DNA from: Pseudaminobacter salicylatoxidans
GTDB lineage: Bacteria; Pseudomonadota; Alphaproteobacteria; Rhizobiales; Rhizobiaceae
DNA length: 62,269 nt
NCBI RefSeq assembly: GCF_003148475.1
Contig: NZ_QGGG01000023.1
Coordinates: 1 to 62,269 of the forward strand
Direction: 5' to 3'
Of the stretch, positions 47,928 to 56,996 are shown in pieces; position 1 is the stretch's first letter; every line of letters begins with the position of its first letter. The notes beneath the pieces were generated by a model. The model did not search any database, was not told the origin of the DNA, and saw nothing but the letters and a program-made list of their open reading frames with translations. The translations under genes and the position numbers were made by a program.

Positions 47928-48926
47928 ATGGGCACCATAAAGCTCGAAAACGTCACGAAATCCTTCGGCGCGACCGTCATCATCCCGAAGGTCGATCTGG
48001 AGATCGCCGATGGCGAGTTCGTCGTCTTCGTCGGCCCTTCGGGGTCTGGAAAGTCGACGCTTCTGCGCCTCATTGCCGGGCTGGAGGATGTCAGCGGCGG
48101 CGCAATCGCAATCGACGGCCGCGACGTGACGCGCGTGGCGCCGGCCCGGCGCGGGCTGGCCATGGTGTTCCAGTCCTATGCGCTCTATCCGCATATGAGC
48201 GTCTTCAACAACATCGCCTTTCCGCTGAAAATGGCGGGCGAGAGCCGGGAGACGATCGACCGCAAGGTGAAGGATGCGGCCCGCGTGCTGAACCTCACCA
48301 GCTATCTCGAACGCCGGCCGGGCCAGCTTTCCGGCGGCCAGCGCCAGCGCGTCGCCATCGGCCGCGCCATCGTGCGCCAGCCCACCGCCTTCCTGTTCGA
48401 CGAGCCGCTTTCCAATCTGGACGCGGCGCTGCGCGGCACGATGCGGCTTGAGATCAGCGAACTGCACCACCAGCTCAAGACCACGATGATCTATGTGACC
48501 CACGATCAGGTCGAGGCGATGACGCTGGCCGACAAGATCGTGGTGCTGAACGGCGGCAATGTCGAGCAGGTCGGCTCGCCGCTGGAGCTTTACCGCAAGC
48601 CGGCCAATCTGTTCGTGGCCGGCTTCATCGGGTCGCCGCGCATGAACCTCATCGAAGGCGCGGCAGCCGATGCCAAGGGCGCCAGAACCATCGGCGTGCG
48701 GCCCGAGCATGTCACCGTTTCCAAAACGGCCGGCGACTGGAAGGGAACGGTCGGCGTGGCCGAGCATCTCGGCTCCGACACCTTCCTTCATGTCCAGGCC
48801 GACGGCGTCGGCCCGGTGACCGTGCGCACCGATGGCGAAATCGGCCTTGCGCATGGCGAGACCGTCTATCTCACCCCCGACCAAACCAAGCTGCATCGTT
48901 TCGGTGCCGACGGGAGAGCATTGTGA
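47928..48926 (+). CDS. smoK: ABC transporter ATPase (SmoK/MalK type)
   Basis: ATPase subunit energising polyol import, 332 residues. Walker A is [18 protein letters not shown] at about 35-45, Q-loop [11 protein letters not shown], signature [20 protein letters not shown], Walker [15 protein letters not shown] and H-loop [16 protein letters not shown] shortened C-terminal OB (TOBE) regulatory domain contains [12 protein letters not shown]. Its TGA overlaps the GTG start of smoS, so the two are translationally coupled. Confidence 0.94.
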   Translation: MGTIKLENVTKSFGATVIIPKVDLEIADGEFVVFVGPSGSGKSTLLRLIAGLEDVSGGAIAIDGRDVTRVAPARRGLAMVFQSYALYPHMSVFNNIAFPLKMAGESRETIDRKVKDAARVLNLTSYLERRPGQLSGGQRQRVAIGRAIVRQPTAFLFDEPLSNLDAALRGTMRLEISELHHQLKTTMIYVTHDQVEAMTLADKIVVLNGGNVEQVGSPLELYRKPANLFVAGFIGSPRMNLIEGAAADAKGARTIGVRPEHVTVSKTAGDWKGTVGVAEHLGSDTFLHVQADGVGPVTVRTDGEIGLAHGETVYLTPDQTKLHRFGADGRAL

Positions 48927-49699
48927 CTGGAAGACTGGAAGGCAAATCCGCCCTCATCACCGGCGCGGCGCGCGGCATCGGCCGCGCCTTTGCCGAAGCC
49001 TATGTGCGCGAAGGCGCGACGGTGGCGATCGGCGATATCAATATCGAGGCGGCGCGGAAGACGGCCGCCGAAATCGGGCCGGCGGCCTATGCCGTTGCGC
49101 TCGACGTCACCGACCAGGCCGCCATCGACGCCGCCATCCGCGCGGTCGAGGAAAAGACCGGCGGCCTCGACATTCTCGTCAACAACGCCGCATTGTTCGA
49201 TCTCGCGCCCATCGTGGAGATCACCCGCGAGAGCTACGACCGGCTGTTTTCCATCAATGTCGCCGGCACCCTGTTCATGCTGCAGGCGGCGGCGCGCTCC
49301 ATGATCGCGCGCGGCAAGGGCGGCAAGATCATCAACATGGCCAGCCAGGCCGGCCGTCGCGGCGAGCCGCTGGTGGCGATCTATTGCGCCACCAAGGCGG
49401 CCGTCATCAGCCTCACCCAGTCGGCGGGGCTCAACCTCATCAGGCACGGCATCAACGTCAATGCCATTGCGCCCGGCGTGGTGGAGGGCGAGCACTGGGA
49501 CGGCGTCGATGCGCTGTTTGCGAAATATGAAAACCGGCCGATCGGCGAGAAGAAGCGGCTGGTGGGGCAGGAAGTGCCCTTCGGCCGCATGGGCCGCGCC
49601 GAAGACCTGACCGGCATGGCGATTTTCCTCGCCACGCCCGAGGCCGATTACATCGTCGCCCAGACCTACAATGTCGATGGCGGCAACTGGATGAGCTGA
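48923..49699 (+). CDS. smoS: Sorbitol dehydrogenase, SDR family (SmoS-like)
   Basis: NAD-dependent short-chain dehydrogenase oxidising D-glucitol (sorbitol) to D-fructose and probably galactitol to tagatose. The 258 residues show [29 protein letters not shown], the catalytic [11 protein letters not shown] serine and YCATKAAV (Tyr/Lys), and C-terminal [18 protein letters not shown], as in Rhodobacter SmoS. It starts with GTG overlapping the smoK stop. mtlK follows 69 bases later, completing the catabolic half of the operon. Confidence 0.92.
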   Translation: MTGRLEGKSALITGAARGIGRAFAEAYVREGATVAIGDINIEAARKTAAEIGPAAYAVALDVTDQAAIDAAIRAVEEKTGGLDILVNNAALFDLAPIVEITRESYDRLFSINVAGTLFMLQAAARSMIARGKGGKIINMASQAGRRGEPLVAIYCATKAAVISLTQSAGLNLIRHGINVNAIAPGVVEGEHWDGVDALFAKYENRPIGEKKRLVGQEVPFGRMGRAEDLTGMAIFLATPEADYIVAQTYNVDGGNWMS

Positions 49700-49768
49700 G
49701 GGCCGCGGGCCCGACATGCCGGCCGCGCAAACGGGCGGTGGCCAGGCATCCGCAAGGAATGAGTTCCC

Positions 49769-51238
49769 ATGAGTGTCAAACTGTCCTTCGCCAATCTCGA
49801 CAAGCTGTCCGAAAATGTCGCGCGTCCCGGCTATGTCCCGACGGATCTCACCCCCGGTATCGTGCATTTCGGCGTCGGAAATTTCCACCGCGCGCATCAG
49901 GCCGTCTATCTCGACGATCTGTTCGGCAAGGGTCTGGGCCATGATTGGGCGATCGTCGGCGCGGGCGTGCTGCCGGCGGATGCCGCCGCGCGCGAAAAAC
50001 TGAAGGCGCAGGACTGGCTGACCACCGTGGTCGAGCAGGACAGCGGCCACATGGCGGCGCGCGTGACGGCGGCGATGGTGGATTATCTGGTGCCCGGCGA
50101 TGCGGACGGGATCATCGCCCGGCTTGCCGATCCGCAGATCCGCATCGTCTCGCTCACCATCACCGAGGGCGGCTATTTCATCGATCCGGCCTCTGGAAAG
50201 TTCAATCCGGAAAGCCCCGAAATCGTCGCCGATGCCAGGAACCCGGCAATGCCGAAGACCGCCTTCGGGCTGATCCTCGCCGGACTCGCGCGGCGGCGTG
50301 CGGAAGACGTCGCGCCGTTCACGGTCATGTCCTGTGACAACATCCCCCATAATGGCCGCGTCACCGCCGATGCGGTGGTGGGGCTGGCGCGGATCATCGA
50401 TCCCGATCTGGCCGACTGGGTGGAACGAAACGTCTCTTTCCCGAACGGCATGGTGGACCGTATCACCCCGGCCACCACCGAGCGGGAGACAAGATTCCTC
50501 GCCGACGAATTCGGCCTCGAGGATGCGTGGCCGGTGTTTTGCGAACCCTTCCGGCAATGGGTGCTGGAAGACAGGTTTCCCGCCGGCCGGCCGGCGCTTG
50601 AAAAGGTCGGCGTGACCTTCGTCGATGATGTCTCGCCCTTCGAGCAGATGAAGATCCGCATTCTTAACGGCGGTCATGCGGTGATCGCCTATCCGGCGGG
50701 GCTGATGGACATCCATTTCGTCCATGAGGCCATGCAGGAGCCGCTGATCGCGGCCTTTCTGGAGCGGCTGGAGCAGGACGAGATCATTCCCACCGTGCCG
50801 CCGGTGCCGGGCGTGGTGCTGGAAGACTATTTCCGGCTCATCCAGCAGCGCTTTTCCAACCCCAGGATCGGCGACACGGTGCGCCGACTGTGCCTCGACG
50901 GCTCCAACCGCCAGCCCAAATTCATCATCCCGACCATTGCCGACAGGCTGAAGGCTGGACAGGGCATTGCCGGCCTCGCGCTCGAATCTGCCCTGTGGTG
51001 CCGTTATTGCCACGGCACCACCGATTCCGGCGCGGTGATCGAGCCCAACGATCCGAACTGGGAGCGCATGCAGGACACGGCAAAGGCGGCAAAGGACGAT
51101 CCTTCCACATGGCTTGCCATGGAAGACATCTATGGCGAGGTCGGCCGCAATCCGCTTTTTGCCGAAACATTTGCCGGCCATCTGAAAACGCTGTGGGAAC
51201 TTGGCGCGCGCGAGACGCTGCGGCGGTTTCTGGCGTGA
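49769..51238 (+). CDS. mtlK: Mannitol 2-dehydrogenase
   Basis: Long-chain polyol dehydrogenase converting D-mannitol (and D-arabinitol) to D-fructose with NAD, 489 residues. Characteristic segments are GIVHFGVGNFHRAHQAVYLDDLF at the nucleotide-binding start, VSLTITEGGYF, FTVMSCDNIPHNGRV, FPNGMVDRITPATT, and the active-site lysine region KIRILNGGHAVIAYPAGL followed by VHEAM. Monomeric-type length. With smoS it feeds fructose to central metabolism; no fructokinase is seen in the window. Confidence 0.94.
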   Translation: MSVKLSFANLDKLSENVARPGYVPTDLTPGIVHFGVGNFHRAHQAVYLDDLFGKGLGHDWAIVGAGVLPADAAAREKLKAQDWLTTVVEQDSGHMAARVTAAMVDYLVPGDADGIIARLADPQIRIVSLTITEGGYFIDPASGKFNPESPEIVADARNPAMPKTAFGLILAGLARRRAEDVAPFTVMSCDNIPHNGRVTADAVVGLARIIDPDLADWVERNVSFPNGMVDRITPATTERETRFLADEFGLEDAWPVFCEPFRQWVLEDRFPAGRPALEKVGVTFVDDVSPFEQMKIRILNGGHAVIAYPAGLMDIHFVHEAMQEPLIAAFLERLEQDEIIPTVPPVPGVVLEDYFRLIQQRFSNPRIGDTVRRLCLDGSNRQPKFIIPTIADRLKAGQGIAGLALESALWCRYCHGTTDSGAVIEPNDPNWERMQDTAKAAKDDPSTWLAMEDIYGEVGRNPLFAETFAGHLKTLWELGARETLRRFLA

Positions 51239-51399
51239 GCGGCTGTCTCACGTGAATCTTTCCCATGGCCGGTGCGCTGCCGCCCGGCCACCATCATGTC
51301 GCCTTGATATGGTGCCGCACTGCCCTGTAGAACTGTGATCATGAGCCCGACGGGAACCGGGCTGCGTTCGGCGCGTCGCGCCGCCAGAAGGGTAGGAAC

Positions 51400-52458
51400 A
51401 TGACCAGCGACCTCCGCCATGCGGCTGCCGCGCGCGAAACGGAAACCGCGCCGCACCTTGCCGCCGTGCCCGCCAGAACCGCCGCCAACGCAGCCGGCGA
51501 GCATGGCATCGTCCGCAATCCGGGCATGGCGCTGGATTTCGGCTTTCTGGAATCCATGCGCAACGTCAACCGCTCGGCGCTGGAGCGGCGGGTCGCGACG
51601 CTGACCAAGCGGCGCTCGATCAAGGCGGACAACCAAGCCGCCTGGCTGTTGCGCGCAATCGCCTGCATGGACCTCACCACGCTCAATTCCAACGACACCG
51701 ACGAGCGCGTGCGCCGGCTGTGCGCCAAGGCGCTGAACCCGCTGCGGCGCGACATCGCCGAAGGGCTCGGCCTCGGTGATGCGGTGATCCGGCCTGCGGC
51801 CGTCTGCGTCTACCATCCCTTCGTCGCCACCGCCGCCGAGGCGCTGCAAGGCTCCGGCGTGCATGTCGCGGCCGTCTCCACCGCCTTTCCGCACGGCCTG
51901 ACGCCGCTTTCCACGCGCCTGCAGGAGATCGAGGCCTCGGTGAAGGACGGGGCCGACGAGATCGACGTCGTCATTGCGCGCGGGCTGGTGTTCGGCGCGA
52001 AGTGGCAGGAGCTCTATGACGAGATCGTCGCCATGCGCGCCGCCTGCGGCCAGGCGCATCTGAAGGTCATTCTCGGCACCGGCGATCTCGCCACGCTGCG
52101 CAATGTCATGCTCGCCTCCATGGTGGCGATGATGGCGGGCGCCGACTTCATCAAGACCTCGACCGGCAAGGAAAGCGTCAACGCCACGCTGCCGGTGGGC
52201 CTCGTCATGGTGCGCGCCATACGCGCCTATTTCGAGTACACCGGCCATCTCATCGGCTTCAAGCCGGCCGGCGGCATTTCCACCGCCAAGGCCTCGCTCG
52301 ACTGGCTGGTGCTGATGAAGGAGGAGCTCGGCCGGCCGTGGCTGGAGCCGGAGCTCTTCCGTTTCGGCGCCTCCAGCCTGCTCACCGACATAGAGCGCCA
52401 GCTAGAACACCATCTGACCGGCCGCTACTCGGCCAACCACCGCCACGCCATGGCCTGA
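51400..52458 (+). CDS. deoC: Deoxyribose-phosphate aldolase
   Basis: Class I aldolase splitting 2-deoxyribose 5-phosphate into glyceraldehyde 3-phosphate and acetaldehyde during deoxynucleoside salvage. Its 352 residues are longer than the 250-260 of short forms and include a divergent 60-residue N-terminal extension. The barrel shows MDLTTLNSNDTDERVRRLC, VCVYHPFV, EIDVVIARGL, LKVILGTGDL, the Schiff-base lysine in GADFIKTSTGK and GFKPAGGIST. The aldehyde dehydrogenase gene follows after 24 bases and could oxidise the acetaldehyde. RBS GGTAGGAAC lies before the ATG. Confidence 0.94.
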   Translation: MTSDLRHAAAARETETAPHLAAVPARTAANAAGEHGIVRNPGMALDFGFLESMRNVNRSALERRVATLTKRRSIKADNQAAWLLRAIACMDLTTLNSNDTDERVRRLCAKALNPLRRDIAEGLGLGDAVIRPAAVCVYHPFVATAAEALQGSGVHVAAVSTAFPHGLTPLSTRLQEIEASVKDGADEIDVVIARGLVFGAKWQELYDEIVAMRAACGQAHLKVILGTGDLATLRNVMLASMVAMMAGADFIKTSTGKESVNATLPVGLVMVRAIRAYFEYTGHLIGFKPAGGISTAKASLDWLVLMKEELGRPWLEPELFRFGASSLLTDIERQLEHHLTGRYSANHRHAMA

Positions 52459-52482
52459 TCGCAGGAATTCGGAAGATTTCTC

Positions 52483-54858
52483 ATGAACATTCTCGAGCGC
52501 TACGCCGCCATGGATTATGACGCCGCCCCCGAAGCCCGCAATGAAGCCGACGCCTGGCTGGCGGGCAGGGATTTTTCGAAATCGCTGTTCATCGGCGGCG
52601 AATGGAAGGCGGCGGCAAGCGGCGGCACCTTCGACACGAGCGACCCCGCCACGGGCAAGCTGCTGGCGAAGATTTCCGATGCCGGCGTGGCCGATATCGA
52701 CGCCGCGGTCACCGCCGCCGCTAGGGCGCTGCCGAAATGGAGCGTGCAATCCGGTTATGCCCGCGCCAAAATCCTCTACGCCATCGGCCGCGCCATGCAG
52801 CGCCACCAGCGCCTGTTCGCGGTGCTGGAATCGCTCGACAACGGCAAGCCGATCCGCGAAAGCCGCGACATCGACGTGCCCCTGGCGATCCGCCATTTCA
52901 TCCATCATGCGGGCTGGGCGCAGTCGCTGGAGAAGGAGTTTCCCGGTCACAAGCCGGTCGGCGTGGCGGGCCAGATCATCCCGTGGAACTTCCCGCTGCT
53001 GATGCTGGCCTGGAAGATCGCGCCGGCGCTTGCCGCCGGCTGCACCGTGGTGCTGAAGCCGGCTGAATACACGCCGCTGACCGCCATCCTGTTCGCCGAG
53101 ATATGCCAGCGCGCCGGCGTGCCGAAGGGCGTGGTCAACATCGTGCCGGGCGGCCCGGCCGCTGGCGAGGCGATCGTCAACCACCCCGGCGTCCAGAAGA
53201 TCGCCTTCACCGGTTCTTCCGAGGTCGGCAAGATCATCCGCAAGGCCACCGCCGGCTCGGGCAAGAAGCTGTCGCTGGAGCTTGGCGGCAAGTCGGCCTT
53301 CATGGTCTTCGAGGATGCCGATCTCGACAGCGCGGTCGAAGGGGTGGTGGACGGCATCTGGTTCAACCAGGGCCAGGTCTGCTGCGCGGGCTCGCGCCTT
53401 CTGGTGCAGGAGGGCGTGGCCGAGGCTTTTATCGCCAAGGTCAAGGCGCGCATGGCGAAGCTGCGCATCGGCAGCCCGCTCGACAAGAACACCGACATCG
53501 GCCCGCTGGCCGACCGTGTGCAGCTCGAGCGCGTGAGCGGGCTGGTGACGCAGGGTGCCGCGCAGGGCGCGCAGTGCTGGCAGCCCGATTGCCCGCTTCC
53601 CGACGCCGGCTATTTTTATCTACCCACCCTCGCCACCAATGTCTCGCCGGCTAATATTCTCGCGCAGGAGGAGGTTTTCGGGCCGGTGCTCGCGGTCATG
53701 ACCTTCCGCTCCACCGAGGAGGCAGTCGAGCTTGCCAACAACACGCGCTACGGCCTTGCCGCCTCGGTGTGGAGCGAGAACGTCAACCTCGCGCTCGACG
53801 TCGCGCCGAAGCTGAAGGCCGGCGTGGTGTGGATCAACGGCACCAATATGTTCGATGCCGCCTGCGGTTTCGGCGGGTATCGCGAGAGCGGTTTCGGCCG
53901 TGAAGGCGGGCGCGAGGGCATGGCCGAATATCTGGCGGCGAAGCTGCCGCTCGGCGCGGCGATCAAGCCGGCCGCGCCCGAAACCGTTTCCGGCCCGGTC
54001 AAGGCCGACGCCATCGGCATCGACCGCACGCCAAAACTGTTCATCGGCGGCAAGCAGGTGCGGCCCGACGGCGGCTATTCCTATGCCGTCGCCGACCGCA
54101 AGGGCAGGCTGGCCGGCGAGGTGGGGCTGGGCAGCCGCAAGGACATACGCGACGCGGTGGCCGCCGCGCGCGGGGCCAAAGGCTGGGCCGGCGCGACCGG
54201 CTACAACCGCGCGCAGGTGCTCTATTTCCTGGCCGAAAACCTTGCCAGCCGCGCCGACGAATTCGCCGCGCGCCTGAGCCAGCTCACCGGCGTGGCTCCC
54301 AAGGCCGCGCGCGAAGAAGTCGAGCTTTCAGTCGAGCGGCTGTTTTATTTTGCCGGCATGGCCGACAAGTTCGAGGGCCGCGTGCATCAGCCGCCGGCGC
54401 GGGTGGTGACGCTGGCGCTCAACGAGCCGGTCGGCGTGCTGGGCATCGTCGCGCCCGACGCCGCACCCCTGCTCGGGCTCGTCTCGCTGCTGGCGCCGGC
54501 CCTTGCCATGGGCAACACGGTGGTGCTGGTGCCGAGCCACGCCCATGCGCTCGCCGCCACCGATCTCTATCAGGTGATCGAATATTCCGACCTGCCGGCC
54601 GGCGCGATCAACATCGTCACCGGCAAGCCGGGCGAGCTGGCGGCGGTGCTGGCCAGGCACGACGATGTCGACGCGCTGTGGTGCGTGGCCGATGCCGACA
54701 CCTGCCGGCTGGTCGAGGCCGAATCGGCCGGCAACCTCAAGCGGGTCTGGACCGGCAACGGCCGCGACCTCGACTGGCGCGCCGACGCGCTCTCAGGCGA
54801 CGCCTTCCTGCGCCGCGCAATCGAGGTGAAGAACGTCTGGGTGCCCTACGGCGACTGA
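52483..54858 (+). CDS. Two-domain aldehyde dehydrogenase, ALDH16 type
   Basis: A 791-residue protein made of a complete ALDH domain (about 1-490) and a second, truncated ALDH-like domain (about 515-791). Domain 1 has the oxyanion asparagine in QIIPWNFPLLMLAWKIAPAL, FTGSSEVG, the general base in LELGGKSAFMVFEDAD, the nucleophile Cys300 in NQGQVCCAGSR and EEVFGPVLAV. Domain 2 repeats PVGVLGIVAPDAAPLLGLVSL but has no catalytic cysteine or EEVFGP region and ends early. This architecture is that of ALDH16. The substrate may be the acetaldehyde from the adjacent deoC, though ALDH16 specificity is poorly known. Confidence 0.9.
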   Translation: MNILERYAAMDYDAAPEARNEADAWLAGRDFSKSLFIGGEWKAAASGGTFDTSDPATGKLLAKISDAGVADIDAAVTAAARALPKWSVQSGYARAKILYAIGRAMQRHQRLFAVLESLDNGKPIRESRDIDVPLAIRHFIHHAGWAQSLEKEFPGHKPVGVAGQIIPWNFPLLMLAWKIAPALAAGCTVVLKPAEYTPLTAILFAEICQRAGVPKGVVNIVPGGPAAGEAIVNHPGVQKIAFTGSSEVGKIIRKATAGSGKKLSLELGGKSAFMVFEDADLDSAVEGVVDGIWFNQGQVCCAGSRLLVQEGVAEAFIAKVKARMAKLRIGSPLDKNTDIGPLADRVQLERVSGLVTQGAAQGAQCWQPDCPLPDAGYFYLPTLATNVSPANILAQEEVFGPVLAVMTFRSTEEAVELANNTRYGLAASVWSENVNLALDVAPKLKAGVVWINGTNMFDAACGFGGYRESGFGREGGREGMAEYLAAKLPLGAAIKPAAPETVSGPVKADAIGIDRTPKLFIGGKQVRPDGGYSYAVADRKGRLAGEVGLGSRKDIRDAVAAARGAKGWAGATGYNRAQVLYFLAENLASRADEFAARLSQLTGVAPKAAREEVELSVERLFYFAGMADKFEGRVHQPPARVVTLALNEPVGVLGIVAPDAAPLLGLVSLLAPALAMGNTVVLVPSHAHALAATDLYQVIEYSDLPAGAINIVTGKPGELAAVLARHDDVDALWCVADADTCRLVEAESAGNLKRVWTGNGRDLDWRADALSGDAFLRRAIEVKNVWVPYGD

Positions 54859-54971
54859 TTTTTTGTCCACGCGCGGCGCGGCTCGCCTCTCCCTGGGGGA
54901 GGTTGCCGCACCAACTCCGTCGTTTTTGGCAAGCTCAATCGGAAAGCGGGATGCGAGCCAGCGTCTTCAAA

Positions 54972-55499
54972 TTAGCGACACACGCCGACCGACGCAGCGG
55001 GAGGAAGCCCCACGTCAGCTAGAAGTTTTGTTGCTTCTTCCAATCGCCCATTGTCGGTCTTCGATCCCTTGCGGCGACGAATCTCAGCTTCCCAATCATC
55101 GACTCTTTCGACCTCTGCCAACCAGTGAGCCGTGGCGGCAAGTTCTAGCACCGTCACGTTCTGAGAAGCCAGTTTCTTGGTTATATCTCGCAAATACTTA
55201 TTGCTTAGAGAGGTATATTCTTTATCTGCCGATTTGTGCACGAAAATGCTGTAGCGAGCGCCATCAGATATTCTGTAACCATACTGCTCATCTACAAGAT
55301 CGAAGGCCTCTGCATCCAAGATCGCACTGTCGAGATCACGCGAGTATGGCCCGTAGTGATGGTATGAATAGTCGAATCCGCTTTCAGCTCCGAGCTGATC
55401 CAAAAGGTAGGCGATCTTTTGCAAACGGATACGGCTGACCAGGCGACCCCCGGCGGCGTGGAGAATGTCTGCGACATAATATTCTGGTTCATGTGGCAT
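54972..55499 (-). CDS. YwgA/SocA (Panacea)-like small protein
   Basis: Protein of 175 residues with no firm functional assignment. The segment SRIRLQKIAYLLDQLG followed by SYHHYGPYSRDLDSAI is the LQK...YGPYS pattern of YwgA-like and SocA/DUF4065-like winged-helix proteins. Some of these act as antitoxins or proteolysis adaptors. I chose the ATG at 55499 since AAGGAG lies 6 bases upstream, overlapping the stop of the HD gene. Starting at 55514 would place the ribosome-binding site inside the gene. It is co-transcribed with, and encoded directly after, the HD dNTPase. The region is AT-richer than its surroundings (25 of 60 G+C at 55141-55200). Confidence 0.75.
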   Translation of the reverse strand: MPHEPEYYVADILHAAGGRLVSRIRLQKIAYLLDQLGAESGFDYSYHHYGPYSRDLDSAILDAEAFDLVDEQYGYRISDGARYSIFVHKSADKEYTSLSNKYLRDITKKLASQNVTVLELAATAHWLAEVERVDDWEAEIRRRKGSKTDNGRLEEATKLLADVGLPPAASVGVCR

Positions 55500-55510
55500 G
55501 GCGAACTCCT

Positions 55511-56860
55511 TCATTTGCGTGCTGCGTCACGCTCGGCGGGATCAGAAAAATAGAACCGAGTGAACTGCTCCTTGGATTCTAGGGCTTCAATCAGCTTGGA
55601 AAGTCTGCTGATTTCAACCGGCCGCTCACCATCGAAAATATGCAGTTTCTTATGCATCCGTTCATCGTCGCCGCCGATCTCAGCATAGATACCGATTGCG
55701 GCTTTATCGTCGAGCATCACAGTCTCGGCCTTTATCTGATCGCCGAATTTCTCCCTGATCCGTCTCAGTCGATTTCGCTGTGTTCCGGAATCTTTCCCAA
55801 ATTCGGCTAGGTCGAGCGTTTTGTACAGTTTTCGTTCTCTTAGTCTAGTCGCGATCTCTGCGACATCGGCGTCTTCAGCCTGCGACATCGCGTCGATCGC
55901 GCCCAAAATGAGTGCGTCGTCCAACGCAAGATAGTTTTCGACGGTTTCGCCATCTTTGGCGAAAAAGCGGATCAGAGGGTGCGTTTCGGAAAGGCCGCTC
56001 TTTTTGATTTCACCCTTTTTGCCTGATGCCAGCCGTGCGACTGCACGAAGCAGCTTACTAATCATATGCTCTAGGCAGCGAGTAGCTTTATGAAAATAGA
56101 CTTGTTGATGCAGCGTATAACGCGCCAACAAGAATTGCTCCGCAGCTGGCCGCGCCTTTGCGGTCAGGCAGAAGGTCTGAACTCGGCGTGGTTCGCTACC
56201 GTCTTCGTCAGGCGCATCGATTTCGATCTCGGCGACACGTACGTTCTCTATCAGCCAATCGAAGTCTATACCGCCGGCACCCGTCCCGGTCATGAGCTTG
56301 TCGCGACGAATATAATCGAGCCTGTCGGCATCGAAAGAACTCGAAACGATTGCGTGATAGATATCCTCCGGGTCTTCTTTCTCAAGTAGTGCAGCAACTT
56401 CCTCAGTGAAGCCGACGCGGTGAGCCTCAAGCAAGGGGCGTACGCGTCCGCTTGGATTCCTGATGATGTCGGCGGTCCATTTTTCGTGCCGCTTCTTCAC
56501 TCCACGGGACTCTTGAACACCTTCGAAAGTGTGACTGAAAGGTCCATGGCCGAGATCATGCAGAAGGGCTGCGGCGAGCGCGACTTGCGCCGTTTCATTG
56601 TTAAATTCCTGCTCGTTGCGCTTCATCTCGCGCTCCAGGACTTTAACCAGCGTCCGAGCCGTATGGAACACGCCAATCGAGTGAGCGAAGCGCGAATGAA
56701 CTGCACCGGGAAAGGTGAATTCTGACACGCCGAGCTGACGGATGCGTCGCAGGCGTTGAAATTCCGGTGTGTCGATTAGCTTCCAAGCCAGCATATCGAT
56801 TGGCTCTTTCTCATCGAACACGATGAGGCCATGCACCGGATCGCGAAGTCTCTTGCCCAT
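55511..56860 (-). CDS. SAMHD1-like HD-domain dNTP triphosphohydrolase
   Basis: HD phosphohydrolase of 449 residues, expected to cleave dNTPs to deoxynucleosides and triphosphate. By my alignment to human SAMHD1 the whole active site is kept: Gln35 in FQRLRRIRQLG, Arg57 and metal ligand His60 in VHSRFAHSIGV, His101-Asp102 and catalytic His110 in LLHDLGHGPFSH, and metal ligand Asp179, Arg180, Tyr183 and Asp187 in DADRLDYIRRD. The C-terminal half (from about 280) is specific to the bacterial YwfO-like subgroup. The ATG at 56860 is preceded by a run of eight G residues 7 bases upstream that serves as ribosome-binding site. Codon and base use differ from the neighbours. Confidence 0.88.
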   Translation of the reverse strand: MGKRLRDPVHGLIVFDEKEPIDMLAWKLIDTPEFQRLRRIRQLGVSEFTFPGAVHSRFAHSIGVFHTARTLVKVLEREMKRNEQEFNNETAQVALAAALLHDLGHGPFSHTFEGVQESRGVKKRHEKWTADIIRNPSGRVRPLLEAHRVGFTEEVAALLEKEDPEDIYHAIVSSSFDADRLDYIRRDKLMTGTGAGGIDFDWLIENVRVAEIEIDAPDEDGSEPRRVQTFCLTAKARPAAEQFLLARYTLHQQVYFHKATRCLEHMISKLLRAVARLASGKKGEIKKSGLSETHPLIRFFAKDGETVENYLALDDALILGAIDAMSQAEDADVAEIATRLRERKLYKTLDLAEFGKDSGTQRNRLRRIREKFGDQIKAETVMLDDKAAIGIYAEIGGDDERMHKKLHIFDGERPVEISRLSKLIEALESKEQFTRFYFSDPAERDAARK

Positions 56861-56996
56861 CGAATCACCCCCCCCGGATGAAGATACGATGACCGTGTAT
56901 GGATTTGAATCCTACCCTTAACGACCGCCACACTGCCGCTCGGTACGCTTCTTGCGCGTGGGCGAGGAAACGCAGCTTCGGCGTGAGGCGCTCTCC

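Noticed and set aside
48866-51181. Long minus-strand frame of about 770 codons opposite smoS and mtlK
   Set aside because: The plus-strand genes have full family motifs. The antisense frame is a GC-bias artefact.
56895-56925. GGATTTGAATCCTACCC, resembling a tRNA T-arm on the minus strand, next to the island, as a possible attachment site
   Set aside because: The stem is only three pairs beyond the loop, no acceptor, anticodon or D-arm can be built, and no matching repeat occurs at the other island border.
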